From: Gemmatimonadota bacterium | GTDB lineage: Bacteria; Gemmatimonadota; Gemmatimonadetes; Gemmatimonadales; GWC2-71-9 | Assembly (NCBI GenBank): GCA_016704275.1 | Contig: JADJAK010000005.1 | Location: 62,001-126,000, forward strand | Direction: 5' to 3' | Length of the DNA stretch: 64,000 nucleotides | Shown: positions 52,656 through 62,222 of the stretch, piece after piece | Layout of the letters: the number at the start of each line of letters is the position of its first letter | How positions within the stretch are numbered: the first letter of the stretch is position 1 | The notes under the pieces: generated by a model | What the model saw: only the letters and a program-made list of their open reading frames with translations | Database searches by the model: none | Told to the model about the DNA's origin: nothing | Made by a program: the position numbers and the translations under genes

Positions 52656-53666
52656 GTGACCCAACTCGATGTCGTGGAGCTGACCACACGGTTGATCAGC
52701 ATTCCGTCGGTGACCGGATCGGAAGGGGCTGTCGTGACGGCCGTTGCCGTCCTGTTGGCCGACCGCGGCTGGTCGGTGCAGCGGCAGCCGCTCGACGGTG
52801 ATCGCGCCAACCTCTACGCCACGCGCGGGCAGCCGGTCGTGGTGCTTTCCACCCACCTGGACACGGTGCCGCCATACCTCCCGCCCCACGAGGCAGATGG
52901 GATCCTCTTTGGTCGCGGAAGCTGTGACGCCAAGGGCCTTGCCGCCGCGATGATCGTGGCCGCGGAGCGGCTCGCCGCCGAGGGAGAGGACCGGGTGGGG
53001 CTGCTCTTCGTGGTTGGAGAGGAGAACGGTTCGGACGGGGCACTCGCCGCAGCCACGTTGACGCCGAAGGGGCGCATCCTGATCAATGGCGAGCCGACGG
53101 GGAATCGTCTCGCCACCGCGCAGAAGGGCGCACTGCGCGTGACCGTCGAGGCGCGCGGGGTGGCCGCGCATTCCGGGTACCCCGAACTCGGGCGCTCGGC
53201 GATCGACCAGCTGCTCGATGCGCTGCAACGGATTCGCGCCATCGAGTGGCCGGTCGATCCGCAGCTCGGCCCGTCGACGCTCAACATCGGCCGGGTCGTG
53301 GGGGGCGAGGCACCCAATGTGATCGCGCCGTCGGCCCGGGCCGAGTTGATGGTCCGGCTCGTCGGTTCAGGCGCGCCGATTCGGGCCGCGATCCTCGCCG
53401 CGGCGGGTCCCGACGTCGCCGTGGCGTTCCCGCTCGAAGTCCCCGCGCTCCGGTCACCATCCTTGCCCGGCTGGGAAGAGATCACGGTGGCCTTCGCCTC
53501 CGACCTGCCGCTGCTCTCGGCGTGGGGGACCGGCTATCAGCTGGGCCCCGGCACCATTCATGTCGCCCATACCGATCACGAACAGATCCCGGTCGCCGAG
53601 TTGCGCGCCGGCGTGGACCGATACGTTGCGCTCGTACGCACCCTGCTCGCCGGCGACGCGCGATGA
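52656..53666 (+). CDS. M20-family deacylase (DapE/ArgE type)
   Basis: A 336-residue zinc peptidase. Metal and catalytic residues are visible: STHLDTVPP (His67, Asp69), GRGSCDAKG (Asp91), GEENGSDGA (Glu122, Glu123) and a final AHTDHEQIP with His. Dimerisation-domain motif VEARGVAAHSGYPELG follows. Placed before lysC-dapB-dapA-dapD, it most likely removes the succinyl or acetyl group of the DAP intermediate (DapE role); LysK/ArgE relatives are alternatives. The start is GTG 52656 behind the attenuator terminator; no other start fits. Overlaps lysC (ATGA). Confidence 0.82.
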   Translation: MTQLDVVELTTRLISIPSVTGSEGAVVTAVAVLLADRGWSVQRQPLDGDRANLYATRGQPVVVLSTHLDTVPPYLPPHEADGILFGRGSCDAKGLAAAMIVAAERLAAEGEDRVGLLFVVGEENGSDGALAAATLTPKGRILINGEPTGNRLATAQKGALRVTVEARGVAAHSGYPELGRSAIDQLLDALQRIRAIEWPVDPQLGPSTLNIGRVVGGEAPNVIAPSARAELMVRLVGSGAPIRAAILAAAGPDVAVAFPLEVPALRSPSLPGWEEITVAFASDLPLLSAWGTGYQLGPGTIHVAHTDHEQIPVAELRAGVDRYVALVRTLLAGDAR

Positions 53667-55009
53667 TCGTCATGAAGTTCGGGGGAACGTCCGTGGCCGA
53701 TGCCCGCGCCATCACGGCGCTGGGGACGGCGGTGGCCAACGCGGCCGACCAACGGCCACTCGTCGTCGTCTCCGCGCTCTCCGGGGTGACCGATACCTTG
53801 CTCCGGCTCAGCCGCGCCGCGGCGCAGGGCGATGCCGCCGCCGTGACGAGCGGGGGTGAGGCGCTCCGCGCGCGGCATCTGGCGGTCGCCACCGACCTCG
53901 GCATCGCGGAGCAGGTGGCTGGGCCACTCTGCGCGCGGCTCGACGCGTTGTCCGCGATCCTGGGTGCCGTACCCGCCGAGGATCAGGACGGCTGGCAGGA
54001 CGCCGTGGTCGGGGTGGGCGAGCTGCTCTCGTCGGTGGTGGTGGCGGCGGCGCTGGAGAAGCGGGGGCTCCCCGCCACCTGGTTCGATGCGCGACGCGTG
54101 GTTCGCACCGATGCGCGGTACGGCGCTGCCATTCCCGATCAGGCCGCGATCCGTACGCTCGCCCACGCGCAGCTGGCGCCGTTGTTGGCCTCGGGCGCGC
54201 TCCCCGTGACGCAGGGCTTCATCGGCGCCACCGAGGCTGGTGCTGCCACCGTCCTCGGTCGCGGTGGCTCCGACTTCTCCGCCGCGCTGTTGGGCGCTGC
54301 GCTCGAGGCCGAGCGGGTGGAGATCTGGACAGACGTGAGCGGGCTGATGACCGCCGATCCGCGGATCGTCCCGGAGGCGCTGGTGCTGGCCGAGGCGACC
54401 TACGATGAGAGCGCGGAACTCGCGGCCTTCGGCGCCAAGGTGCTGCACCCGGCGACCCAGTTGCCGCTGGTGGAAGCGGGAATCCCCATCGTGATCCGCA
54501 ACACCTTCGCCCCCGAGGCACCCGGCACCCGCATCATCGCGGAGACCGAGTACGACGCCACGGTACCGATCCGGTCGATCTCTTCGAAGCGCGGGATTGC
54601 GGTCATGCAGGTCCGCGCGGCACGGATGCTCGGTGCCTTCGGTTTCCTGCGGCAGATCTTCGAGGTGTTCGAGCGCCATGAGATCGTGGTCGACGTCCTC
54701 GCCACCAGCGAGGTCTCCGTCTCGCTCACGGTCGATCCATCCCCCCGTCTGGAGGCGGTCATGCGGGACCTCGCGCCGATCGGTGAGGTCACGCTGCGCG
54801 AGGGCCGCAGCATCGTGGCCGTGGTGGGGCGTGGCATTCGGGACACGCCGGGCATTGCCGCGCGGGTGTACCAGGCGATCGCCGATGTGAACGTCGAGAT
54901 GATTTCGCTCGGCGCATCGGCATCCAACTTGACCTTCATCGTGCGCGAGGAGGACGGCCCCCGCGTGGTCCGTGCCCTCCATCGCGCCTTCTTCGGGGTG
55001 CCGACGTGA
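53663..55009 (+). CDS. lysC: Aspartate kinase (lysine-sensitive type)
   Basis: A 448-residue monofunctional aspartokinase, first step of the aspartate family. MKFGGTSVADARAIT at 4-18 binds aspartate and ATP; FIGATEAGAATVLGRGGSDFSAALLGAALEAERVEIWTDVSG holds the kinase motifs. Two ACT domains fill 300-448 (ARMLGAFGFLRQIFEVFERHEIVVDVL; NVEMISLGASASNLTFIV), so feedback by Lys and/or Thr is expected from the family. ATG 53663 overlaps the M20 gene. Confidence 0.94.
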   Translation: MIVMKFGGTSVADARAITALGTAVANAADQRPLVVVSALSGVTDTLLRLSRAAAQGDAAAVTSGGEALRARHLAVATDLGIAEQVAGPLCARLDALSAILGAVPAEDQDGWQDAVVGVGELLSSVVVAAALEKRGLPATWFDARRVVRTDARYGAAIPDQAAIRTLAHAQLAPLLASGALPVTQGFIGATEAGAATVLGRGGSDFSAALLGAALEAERVEIWTDVSGLMTADPRIVPEALVLAEATYDESAELAAFGAKVLHPATQLPLVEAGIPIVIRNTFAPEAPGTRIIAETEYDATVPIRSISSKRGIAVMQVRAARMLGAFGFLRQIFEVFERHEIVVDVLATSEVSVSLTVDPSPRLEAVMRDLAPIGEVTLREGRSIVAVVGRGIRDTPGIAARVYQAIADVNVEMISLGASASNLTFIVREEDGPRVVRALHRAFFGVPT

Positions 55010-55698
55010 GGATCGCGTTGATCGGGAGCGGCCGCATGGCGCAGGCCATTCGGGCGGAAGCAGAGGCGGCCGGCGAGACGGTGGTCACCACGATTGCCCG
55101 TGGCGAGAATGCAGCAGGGCAGGCCATCACTGCCGCCCGACTGACCGGCGTCGACGTGGTGTTCGAGTTCTCCACGCCCGAGGCGGTCGTCGACAACCTG
55201 CGGGCACTGCAGCCGCTCGGCCTCGCCGTGGTGTGCGGGACGACCGGCTGGGACGCTGCGCGCGAGGGGATCGAGGCGTCGTGGCGAGATGGCCCCGGCG
55301 CCTTGCTGGCCGCCAGCAACTTTGCAATCGGCGTTCACCTCTTCCTCCATGCCGCACGCGTGCTCGCGAGTGCGTCGGCGGGTCAGGCGGCCTTCGACGG
55401 CTTTCTCCACGAACGCCACCACGCGGCCAAGCGTGATGCCCCGTCGGGCACGGGACTCCGCTTGCAGGAGGCGGCACGCGCGGGCGACCCGACGCGCGAC
55501 TGGCCCATCACCTCGGTGCGGGCCGGCTCGATCCCGGGCGAGCACGAGCTGGTGCTCGATGCGCCATACGAATCGATCACGCTGCGGCATGTGGCGCGGG
55601 ATCGTCGCGTCTTCGCGGCAGGGGCCGTGACCGCCGGCCGATGGTTGCGTGGCCGACGCGGTGTGTTCACGCTGGATGCACTCTTCGAGGAGGGTTGA
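55006..55698 (+). CDS. dapB: 4-hydroxy-tetrahydrodipicolinate reductase
   Basis: A 230-residue DapB. IALIGSGRMAQAI at 3-15 binds NAD(P)H, VFEFSTPE and VVCGTTGW are family motifs, and ERHHAAKRDAPSGTGLRL near 137-154 carries the catalytic His pair and Lys. It reduces the DapA product. GTG 55006 overlaps lysC (GTGA). Confidence 0.94.
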   Translation: MRIALIGSGRMAQAIRAEAEAAGETVVTTIARGENAAGQAITAARLTGVDVVFEFSTPEAVVDNLRALQPLGLAVVCGTTGWDAAREGIEASWRDGPGALLAASNFAIGVHLFLHAARVLASASAGQAAFDGFLHERHHAAKRDAPSGTGLRLQEAARAGDPTRDWPITSVRAGSIPGEHELVLDAPYESITLRHVARDRRVFAAGAVTAGRWLRGRRGVFTLDALFEEG

Positions 55699-55700
55699 TC

Positions 55701-56591
55701 ATGCTCCCGAACGGAACCGGTACGGCGATCGTCACGCCCTTCAGTCCTCAGGGCGACGTCGACCATGAGGCGCTGGCGCAGCTGGTCGACTGGCAGATCG
55801 AGGAAGGGGTGGACTTCCTCGTGGCCTGTGGCAGCACGGGAGAGGCCGCGACGCTCTCGTTGGACGAACGATTGGCCGTGACGGCCACCGTCGTGCGCTC
55901 CGCGGCCGGTCGTGTCCCCGTCCTCGCAGGCGCGACTGACAATGCCACCGCCCGAGCCGTCGATGAGGCGCAGGCGCAGGCCGCCATGGGTGTCGCCGGC
56001 ATCATGAGTGCTGCCCCGTATTACAACAAGCCGACACAGGCCGGCCTCGAAGCACACTTCCGCGCCATCGCCGACGCCATCCACCTCCCGCTGCTGTTGT
56101 ACAATGTCCCCGGACGGACCGGGGTCGATCTGCGTCCGGAGACGGTGGCCCGCCTCGCAGAGCATCCCCGGATTGGAGGCATCAAGGAGGCGAGTGGCGG
56201 CGTGCGCCGGGTGATGGACCTGGTGGCCCAGACGCCGAGTGCCTTCGCGGTGCTGTGCGGTGATGACGACATCGTCGTCCCGGCGATCGCGTCTGGTGCA
56301 CGGGGCCTCATCTCGGTGGCGAGCAACGCCTTGCCCCGGACGATCGCCACAATCGTCCGGCATGCGCGCGCGGGCGACTTCGTCACCGCGCGTGCCGACC
56401 TGCTTCCGCTCCTCCCCTTCATCGACCTGCTCTTCACCGAAGCGAACCCGATTCCGGTGAAGGCCGCGCTGGCGATGCAGGGGCGCATCAGTGACACCGT
56501 GCGCCTCCCGCTCCTGTCGGCCACCGCTCCGCTCCGTGAGCGCATGGCGCCCTTTCTCCCGATGTCCTCTCGCCTTGGAGTCTCTGCGTGA
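55701..56591 (+). CDS. dapA: 4-hydroxy-tetrahydrodipicolinate synthase
   Basis: A 296-residue DapA. CGSTGEAATLSLDERL at 43-58 binds substrate, APYYNKPTQAGL is typical, YNVPGRTGVDL holds the catalytic Tyr, and the Schiff-base Lys is in GGIKEASGG near 162. It condenses pyruvate with aspartate semialdehyde. ATG 55701 follows the dapB stop closely; a TTG two codons earlier overlaps that stop as TTGA. Overlaps dapD (GTGA). Confidence 0.95.
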   Translation: MLPNGTGTAIVTPFSPQGDVDHEALAQLVDWQIEEGVDFLVACGSTGEAATLSLDERLAVTATVVRSAAGRVPVLAGATDNATARAVDEAQAQAAMGVAGIMSAAPYYNKPTQAGLEAHFRAIADAIHLPLLLYNVPGRTGVDLRPETVARLAEHPRIGGIKEASGGVRRVMDLVAQTPSAFAVLCGDDDIVVPAIASGARGLISVASNALPRTIATIVRHARAGDFVTARADLLPLLPFIDLLFTEANPIPVKAALAMQGRISDTVRLPLLSATAPLRERMAPFLPMSSRLGVSA

Positions 56592-57424
56592 ATTCTCTCG
56601 AAACCCGGCTCGCCCCGTTCCTGGACCAGGTTCCACCCGGGCGCGAGGACGAGGCGCGCCGCGCCTTCGCCTCCCTCAAGCTGGCGCTGCACCAGGGGAC
56701 GATCCGTGCCGCTGAGCGCGACGCCGATGGGACCTGGCGCGTCAACGGCTGGGTCAAGCGCGGCATCCTGCTCGGCTTCCGCCTTGGCGTGCTCGTCGAC
56801 GCGGGCACGGCGGGGCCGATGCGGTTCTTCGACAAGGACAGCTTCGGCGTCCGCGCGACGACCATCGACGAAGGGATCCGCATCGTGCCAGGCGGCACCG
56901 CGGTGCGTGAGGGCAGCTACCTCGCGCGCGGCGTGATCGTGGTGCCGCCCGCCTACGTGAACGTCGGCGCGTATGTCGACGAGGGGACGCTGATCGATTC
57001 GCACGCGCTCGTCGGCTCCTGTGCGCAGATCGGCAAGCGCGTGCACCTCTCGGCGGCAGCCCAGATCGGTGGCGTGCTTGAGCCGGCCGGGGCGATGCCG
57101 GTCATCATCGAGGACGACGTGCTGGTGGGAGGGAACTGTGGGGTGTACGAGGGGACGATCGTGCGGCAGCGTGCGGTGCTCGCCCCCGGTGTGCTCCTGA
57201 CGGGCGGGACGGCGGTGGTGGACCTGGTCCACGACCGGATCCTGCGGCGTGAGGGCGACTCGCCGCTGGAGATTCCGGAAGGGGCCGTCGTGGTGCCGGG
57301 CAGCCGGTCGGTGACCCACGGGAGCGGGCAGGCGCGCGGGATCTCGCTGTACGCGCCCGTGATCGTCAAGTACCGCGACGAGCGCACCGACGCGGCGGTG
57401 CAGCTCGAAGACTTGATCCGCTAG
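56588..57424 (+). CDS. dapD: Tetrahydrodipicolinate N-succinyltransferase
   Basis: A 278-residue left-handed beta-helix acyltransferase. RVNGWVKRGILLGFRLG and MRFFDKDSFGVR at 76-87 are family motifs; the hexapeptide coil runs from about 105 to 210 (VNVGAYVDEGTLIDSHALVGSCAQIGKRVHL). Its presence shows the acylated DAP branch, which then needs an aminotransferase (DapC) and the M20 deacylase. GTG 56588 overlaps dapA. The stop TAG shares CTAG with the convergent Ycf48-like gene. Confidence 0.93.
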   Translation: MNSLETRLAPFLDQVPPGREDEARRAFASLKLALHQGTIRAAERDADGTWRVNGWVKRGILLGFRLGVLVDAGTAGPMRFFDKDSFGVRATTIDEGIRIVPGGTAVREGSYLARGVIVVPPAYVNVGAYVDEGTLIDSHALVGSCAQIGKRVHLSAAAQIGGVLEPAGAMPVIIEDDVLVGGNCGVYEGTIVRQRAVLAPGVLLTGGTAVVDLVHDRILRREGDSPLEIPEGAVVVPGSRSVTHGSGQARGISLYAPVIVKYRDERTDAAVQLEDLIR

Positions 57425-58449
57425 AAACCGAGCTTGGTGATTCGGCCGCCGGGGCCGACGCCCCAGGCGGTCCGGCCCACGCCGCCCACGCTCCAGTACT
57501 GGCTGGGGGTGGCAGCCGTCCAGGTGACGCCGGCGTCACGGGTCACCAGCAGTCCGGCGAGCGTCGCGGCGACGGCGGTGTTGCGATCGGCCCCGGGCAC
57601 CCACGACACCCCGAAGAACGAGCCGCGCACGGCGGGGCGGGGGCGCATGGTCCAGGTCGCGCCGCCATCATCGGTCACGCCCACCACCGCCGAGGCGGTG
57701 TCAGTGCGCATCTGGGCAATGCGTGCGCCGACGCCGATCCCGCGCTTGGCGTCGAGCCACGAGGTCGCCGTCATCCCGGCGCCGTCACCCTTCACGAAGG
57801 GCGTCGGCACCGGCTTCCACTGCTTGCCGCCGTCGGTCGTGACCAGGAGGCGCCCTTCCGGCGCGCCGGTGGCCACCCAGGCGTTCGACTTCCCCTGACT
57901 CACCAGGCAGCCGCCGCTCGCGGCGAAGGCGCCCTCACTCGCCAGCGGCGCGGGGAGGGCGTTGGCAGGGAGCAGGTTCCACGACGCGCCGCCGTTCTCG
58001 GTTCGCATCATCATGGTGCGGCCGTTGGCCGCGTCGCTGAAGGCCACGCCGTGCTTCGTGTCGAAGAAGGTGAAGCAATCGAAGAACGCCGCAGTGTCCG
58101 CGTTGGTGAACTGCAGCGTCCACTGTGCGCCACCATCGGTGGTGTGGTAGATCCGCGACTTGGCCCCCGGTCCGGCGGCCAGCAACCATGCCTCCTCGGC
58201 ACTGAACGCATGCACGTCGCGGAACTCCATCGTCTCCGCGCCGGGCACCGCCTTCAGTTCCCAGGTCGTGCCGCCGTCGCGCGTCCGCAGGACCGTTCCC
58301 TTGTGGCCGCTGACCCACGCGACCTGTTCGTTCACGGCCGCCACCGCCTGCAGCAGGGCAGTGGTCCCGCTCGTCTGCTCGGTGACGACCGGGGCCTGAG
58401 CCGCGAGGGCGGCCGGAACCAACGCGACGACGACGGCGAAACGACGCAT
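57421..58449 (-). CDS. Ycf48/BNR-repeat secreted beta-propeller protein
   Basis: A 342-residue exported protein. ATG 58449 follows GAGGTGAT and gives a signal peptide (FAVVVALVPAALAAQ). At least six Asp-box/BNR repeats are visible, such as TRDGGTTWE, TTDGGAQWT, TENGGASWN, TTDGGKQWK, TDDGGATWT and TRDAGVTWT, arranged as in Ycf48/HCF136-type seven-bladed propellers. Function unknown; no photosynthesis genes are near. Ends tail to tail with dapD. Confidence 0.85.
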   Translation of the reverse strand: MRRFAVVVALVPAALAAQAPVVTEQTSGTTALLQAVAAVNEQVAWVSGHKGTVLRTRDGGTTWELKAVPGAETMEFRDVHAFSAEEAWLLAAGPGAKSRIYHTTDGGAQWTLQFTNADTAAFFDCFTFFDTKHGVAFSDAANGRTMMMRTENGGASWNLLPANALPAPLASEGAFAASGGCLVSQGKSNAWVATGAPEGRLLVTTDGGKQWKPVPTPFVKGDGAGMTATSWLDAKRGIGVGARIAQMRTDTASAVVGVTDDGGATWTMRPRPAVRGSFFGVSWVPGADRNTAVAATLAGLLVTRDAGVTWTAATPSQYWSVGGVGRTAWGVGPGGRITKLGF

Positions 58450-58459
58450 GCGAATCACC

Positions 58460-60646
58460 TCAGTAATTGGGGAGCGACTTCCGCATCCGGACGGTGAGCG
58501 AGTCGGCCTTCGCGGCGGTCACGCTGTCTCCCAACTGCCGGAAGGCCTCGGCGCCGCCACCATACACCAGATAGTACAGCCCGAGAATCGAGGCCGACGG
58601 CTCGTCGACCCATCCTGCGGGACGCTCGCGTGCGGCGGCTTCCGGATGGTACACCCCGAAGAGGAGCGCCCGCGTGCGGGCCACGTCGACCCAGGAAAAG
58701 TTCTGCGTCATCCGGATGGCGCCACCTTCGGTGATCGGTCGCGGCATCACCTGGCGCACCATCCCCTGCGAGAGCAGGTACGGCCGGAGGCCGAGGGAGG
58801 CGTCGGGATAGTTGCCGGTGCTCCACGAGAAGTAGATCGGCCGCTTGCCGAGGTTGTCGCGGATGAGGAGCGCGGTGGCGATGTCGCTCCGCGTCATGTA
58901 CTCGCCGCCAAAGCGGAGCACGAGCGAGTCGATCATCATCCCGGCGTTCTTCGGCGTCTGCGAATACTCCGGCAGCGAATCCAGTCCCTGGGTCGTCATC
59001 GCGAAGACGGTGTTGGTCGGCTTGACCCAGTTGGCCGCGGCCGGAGCACCGAGCGGCACCGTGTCGGCGTCGCTGCGCGGGCGCCAGAGCGCGGCGGCCG
59101 TCGCGGGGTCGAACGTCGGCGTCTCGCGGCGGCGGATCTGCCGGAGGTGCCAGTCGGTGTTCATCAGCGAGAGGTTGGCCAGCGTCACGTCACGGCGAAT
59201 GCCGAGCACCTCCTGCGCAAACCAGAGCGGGAAGGTGTCGTTGTCGCCGGCGGTGATCAGGATGCCGTACGGCTCGACCGACTCGAGGATGTCGATGGCG
59301 AAGTCGCGGGCCAGCGTCTCGTGGGCGCGCGATGCCGAGACGCGGTTGCCGAAGAACGGCACCAGGCCGAGCAGCAGCACCGGCGTGCCGACCAGCCAGC
59401 GCCGCGAGTCGCTTACCCGATCGCCCAGCATCTCGCCGATATAGCGGATGGTGGCGGCGAGGCCGGCCGCAATCAGGACCCCGACGAAGGCGAACGAGAC
59501 GACGAAGAAGTAGTCACGCTCGCGGACTTCGCGCATCTCCTGCGTGATCGCGGCGTTGTTGACCTGGAACGAGTAGCCGTACTTGAAGTTCAGGTAGTAG
59601 ATCAGCATCAGAGTCACGGTGAACAACAGCGCCCCGGCGGCGAGGCCAGCCCGCTTGTCGCGACGCAACAAGGCGAGGACGCCGCCCAGCGTGGTGGCCG
59701 TGAAGATGCCGACCATCAGGCTGCGGAAGGCGCCGAGGTCGCGGCCCCACTGCCAGCTCCAGTACGTCCAGTAGTTGGTCAACTGGGCGGAGAGCGGCGA
59801 CTGCCGCAGCGAGAGCTCCGGCTTGCCGTACTGCACGCGGCCGAGGACATCCTTGAGCGCCTGCGAGAAGAAGCCGACGGGCTCGCCCTCGTTGATCGGC
59901 GGATACTGACCGGCGCGAATCGGCAGGTAGACGTAGTTGAGCGAGAGCCCGACCACGACGGCCAATGCCACCGCGGCGATGACACGCGGGCGGAGCATGA
60001 CGCGCCAATCGGTCATCAGCACATAGATGCCGACGACGGGCATCGCCAGCACGCCCATCATGTGGTTGGTCGAGGACAAGGCGGTGAGATACACCGCGGC
60101 CACCACCCAGCGATCCCGCCGCTCACCGGCCGGCTCGTCGGCCCAGCGCACCATGCACCAGACCACCATCGCGATCGAGAGCAGCGACACCGTGTAGACC
60201 TTCTCGTTCACCGTGCTCTGATTCCACACGGTCCACGCCATCGCCGAGGCGAAGACGCCGGCGAACGCCGAGGCGATGCGCGGGCCGCGCGCCGTCGGGA
60301 GGATCGGCCGCAACCACCGCTCCGCCACCAGGAACCAGAGCCCGGCACCGCCCGCGCTGGTGATCGCCGCGAAGAGGTTGATCCGCACCGAGTACTCCGC
60401 CGCCAGCGGCAGGAGTCCCCAGGCGTGCGCCATCAGCGTGAAGAGCGGATTGCCCGGCGGGTGCGGGATGCCAAGCACCTTGGCGGCGGCGATGTACTCC
60501 GACGTGTCCCAGAAGGCCGTGGTCGGCGACAGGGTCATGAGGTACACCACGAACACCACCAGGAAGGTGGCGACGGCCCAGAGGTAGGGCGGGCGTTCGG
60601 CGGGCGTATCGGACACGCGTGGCTCCGGTGCGGTGGGGGAGGTCAA
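58460..60646 (-). CDS. DUF2723 multi-spanning glycosyltransferase-like protein
   Basis: A 728-residue integral membrane protein with about 10-12 helices in the first 440 residues. YLMTLSPTTAFWDTSEYIAAAKVLGIPHPPGNPLF at 36-70 is the DUF2723 signature, similar to GT-C glycosyltransferases (O-mannosyltransferase-like) with acidic residues in the first loop. The C-terminal soluble part shows GDNDTFPLWFAQEVLGIRRDVTLANLSLMNTDW. The donor and acceptor are unknown. The start TTG 60646 is uncertain; GTG 60616 is a good alternative. Confidence 0.88.
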   Translation of the reverse strand: MTSPTAPEPRVSDTPAERPPYLWAVATFLVVFVVYLMTLSPTTAFWDTSEYIAAAKVLGIPHPPGNPLFTLMAHAWGLLPLAAEYSVRINLFAAITSAGGAGLWFLVAERWLRPILPTARGPRIASAFAGVFASAMAWTVWNQSTVNEKVYTVSLLSIAMVVWCMVRWADEPAGERRDRWVVAAVYLTALSSTNHMMGVLAMPVVGIYVLMTDWRVMLRPRVIAAVALAVVVGLSLNYVYLPIRAGQYPPINEGEPVGFFSQALKDVLGRVQYGKPELSLRQSPLSAQLTNYWTYWSWQWGRDLGAFRSLMVGIFTATTLGGVLALLRRDKRAGLAAGALLFTVTLMLIYYLNFKYGYSFQVNNAAITQEMREVRERDYFFVVSFAFVGVLIAAGLAATIRYIGEMLGDRVSDSRRWLVGTPVLLLGLVPFFGNRVSASRAHETLARDFAIDILESVEPYGILITAGDNDTFPLWFAQEVLGIRRDVTLANLSLMNTDWHLRQIRRRETPTFDPATAAALWRPRSDADTVPLGAPAAANWVKPTNTVFAMTTQGLDSLPEYSQTPKNAGMMIDSLVLRFGGEYMTRSDIATALLIRDNLGKRPIYFSWSTGNYPDASLGLRPYLLSQGMVRQVMPRPITEGGAIRMTQNFSWVDVARTRALLFGVYHPEAAARERPAGWVDEPSASILGLYYLVYGGGAEAFRQLGDSVTAAKADSLTVRMRKSLPNY

Positions 60647-60670
60647 GGTGGTGGTTGGTCGAGCCGCGAC

Positions 60671-62200
60671 TTAATGGCGGAACATTCGGGCGCCGGTCAT
60701 CACCATGGCAATGCCAAGGCGATCCGCGGCGGCAATCACGTCGGGGTCCTTGATCGAGCCACCGGGCTGGATGATCGCTCGAACCCCCGCTTCGGCCGCG
60801 GCTTCGACGCCGTCCGGAAAGGGGAAGAAACCATCGGAGGCCAGTACCGCGCCATCCAGGTGGTGTCCGGCCTGCCGTGCCTTGTGGACGGCGAGGAAGG
60901 AGGCATCCACACGGCTCATCTGCCCGGCGCCGATGCCGAGGGCCTGTTCGCCCCGGGCCAACAGGATCGCGTTGGACTTCACGGTGGCCACGGCCGCCCA
61001 GGCGAAGCGGAGGTCGATCATCTCCTCGGCCGTCGGCGTGCGGCTCGTCGGGACCGACCAGCCATCCTCGCTGTGGTCGAACGCAAACTGGTCCTGGATC
61101 AGGAAGCCGCCGCGAATGCGCTTCCAATCGAGGCTGCTGTGGCCGACGGGGACGGGGAGCTCGACGATGCGGAGGTTCCGCTTCTCGCCAAAGATCGCGA
61201 GGGCGTCGGCATGAAAGGCCGGGGCAGCGATCACTTCGATGAAGAGGTCGCGCATCGCCTCGGCGGCGGGGCGATCCACGACGGTGTTGAAGGCGATGAC
61301 GGAGCCGAAGGCGGAGGTCGGATCGGTGGCGCGCGCCCGCTCGAACGCTTCCGTGGCACTCCGCCCCAGGGCGATGCCGCAGGGCGTCGTGTGCTTGATC
61401 ACGGCGCAGGCGACATCGTGGCTCCAGGCCGCGACGGCCGCCATGGCGGCATCGATGTCGAGCAGGTTGTTGAAGGAGAGTTCCTTCCCCTGCCGCTGCG
61501 TCAGGTCACCGATGCCACGCGGCTCCTCGGTCACGTAGAGGGCGGCGCGCTGCTGCGGGTTCTCGCCGTAGCGGAGCACCTGGCGCCGCTCCATCGCCAG
61601 GGCGATTCGCTCCGGGAGCGAATCCTGGCGCGGCGTGAGGTAGCCGGCGATGGCATTGTCGTAGTCGGAGGTGTGCGTGAACACCTTCGCGGCGAAGCCT
61701 TGGCGCACCTCGAGCGGGATCTCGCCCCCGGCGACCAATTCGAGGACCTGACCATAGTCGCGCGGATCGACCACCGGGAGGACGAACTCGAAGTTCTTCG
61801 CGGCGGAGCGCAGCATCGACGGGCCGCCGATGTCGATGTTCTCGATCGCGTCCTCGAACGACACGTCCGGATGGGCGATCGTCGCGCGGAAGGGATAGAG
61901 GTTCACGGCGACAAGCTGGAAGGAGGCGATGCCGTGCTCCTTCATGACCCGGACATGTTCGGGACGATCGGGGCGAGCGAGGAGCCCGGCGTGGACCACT
62001 GGATGGAGCGTCTTGACGCGACCGTCGAGGATCTCGGGGAACCCGGTGATCTCGTCGACGGTGGTCACCGAACAGCCGGCGTCCCGGAGCAGCGCCGCGG
62101 TGCCGCCGGTGGAGACCACTTCCCATCCCAGGCGAATGAGTTCCTGGGCAAAGGCCACTACACCACGCTTGTCGCTGACCGAGATCAGGGCACGCTGCAT
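60671..62200 (-). CDS. purH: Bifunctional AICAR formyltransferase / IMP cyclohydrolase
   Basis: A 509-residue PurH catalysing the last two steps of de novo IMP synthesis. The N-terminal MGS-like cyclohydrolase domain has LISVSDKRGVVAFAQEL and STGGTAALLRDAG; the transformylase domain has LRYGENPQQRAALY near 190 and IKHTTPCGIALG near 255, with the catalytic Lys-His pair. The C-terminus PGGSIKDPDVIAAADRLGIAMVMTG is intact. ATG 62200 is the family-typical start. Follows purN by 22 nt. Confidence 0.95.
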   Translation of the reverse strand: MQRALISVSDKRGVVAFAQELIRLGWEVVSTGGTAALLRDAGCSVTTVDEITGFPEILDGRVKTLHPVVHAGLLARPDRPEHVRVMKEHGIASFQLVAVNLYPFRATIAHPDVSFEDAIENIDIGGPSMLRSAAKNFEFVLPVVDPRDYGQVLELVAGGEIPLEVRQGFAAKVFTHTSDYDNAIAGYLTPRQDSLPERIALAMERRQVLRYGENPQQRAALYVTEEPRGIGDLTQRQGKELSFNNLLDIDAAMAAVAAWSHDVACAVIKHTTPCGIALGRSATEAFERARATDPTSAFGSVIAFNTVVDRPAAEAMRDLFIEVIAAPAFHADALAIFGEKRNLRIVELPVPVGHSSLDWKRIRGGFLIQDQFAFDHSEDGWSVPTSRTPTAEEMIDLRFAWAAVATVKSNAILLARGEQALGIGAGQMSRVDASFLAVHKARQAGHHLDGAVLASDGFFPFPDGVEAAAEAGVRAIIQPGGSIKDPDVIAAADRLGIAMVMTGARMFRH

Positions 62201-62222
62201 CGTCACAAACTCCGGTGCGGAA

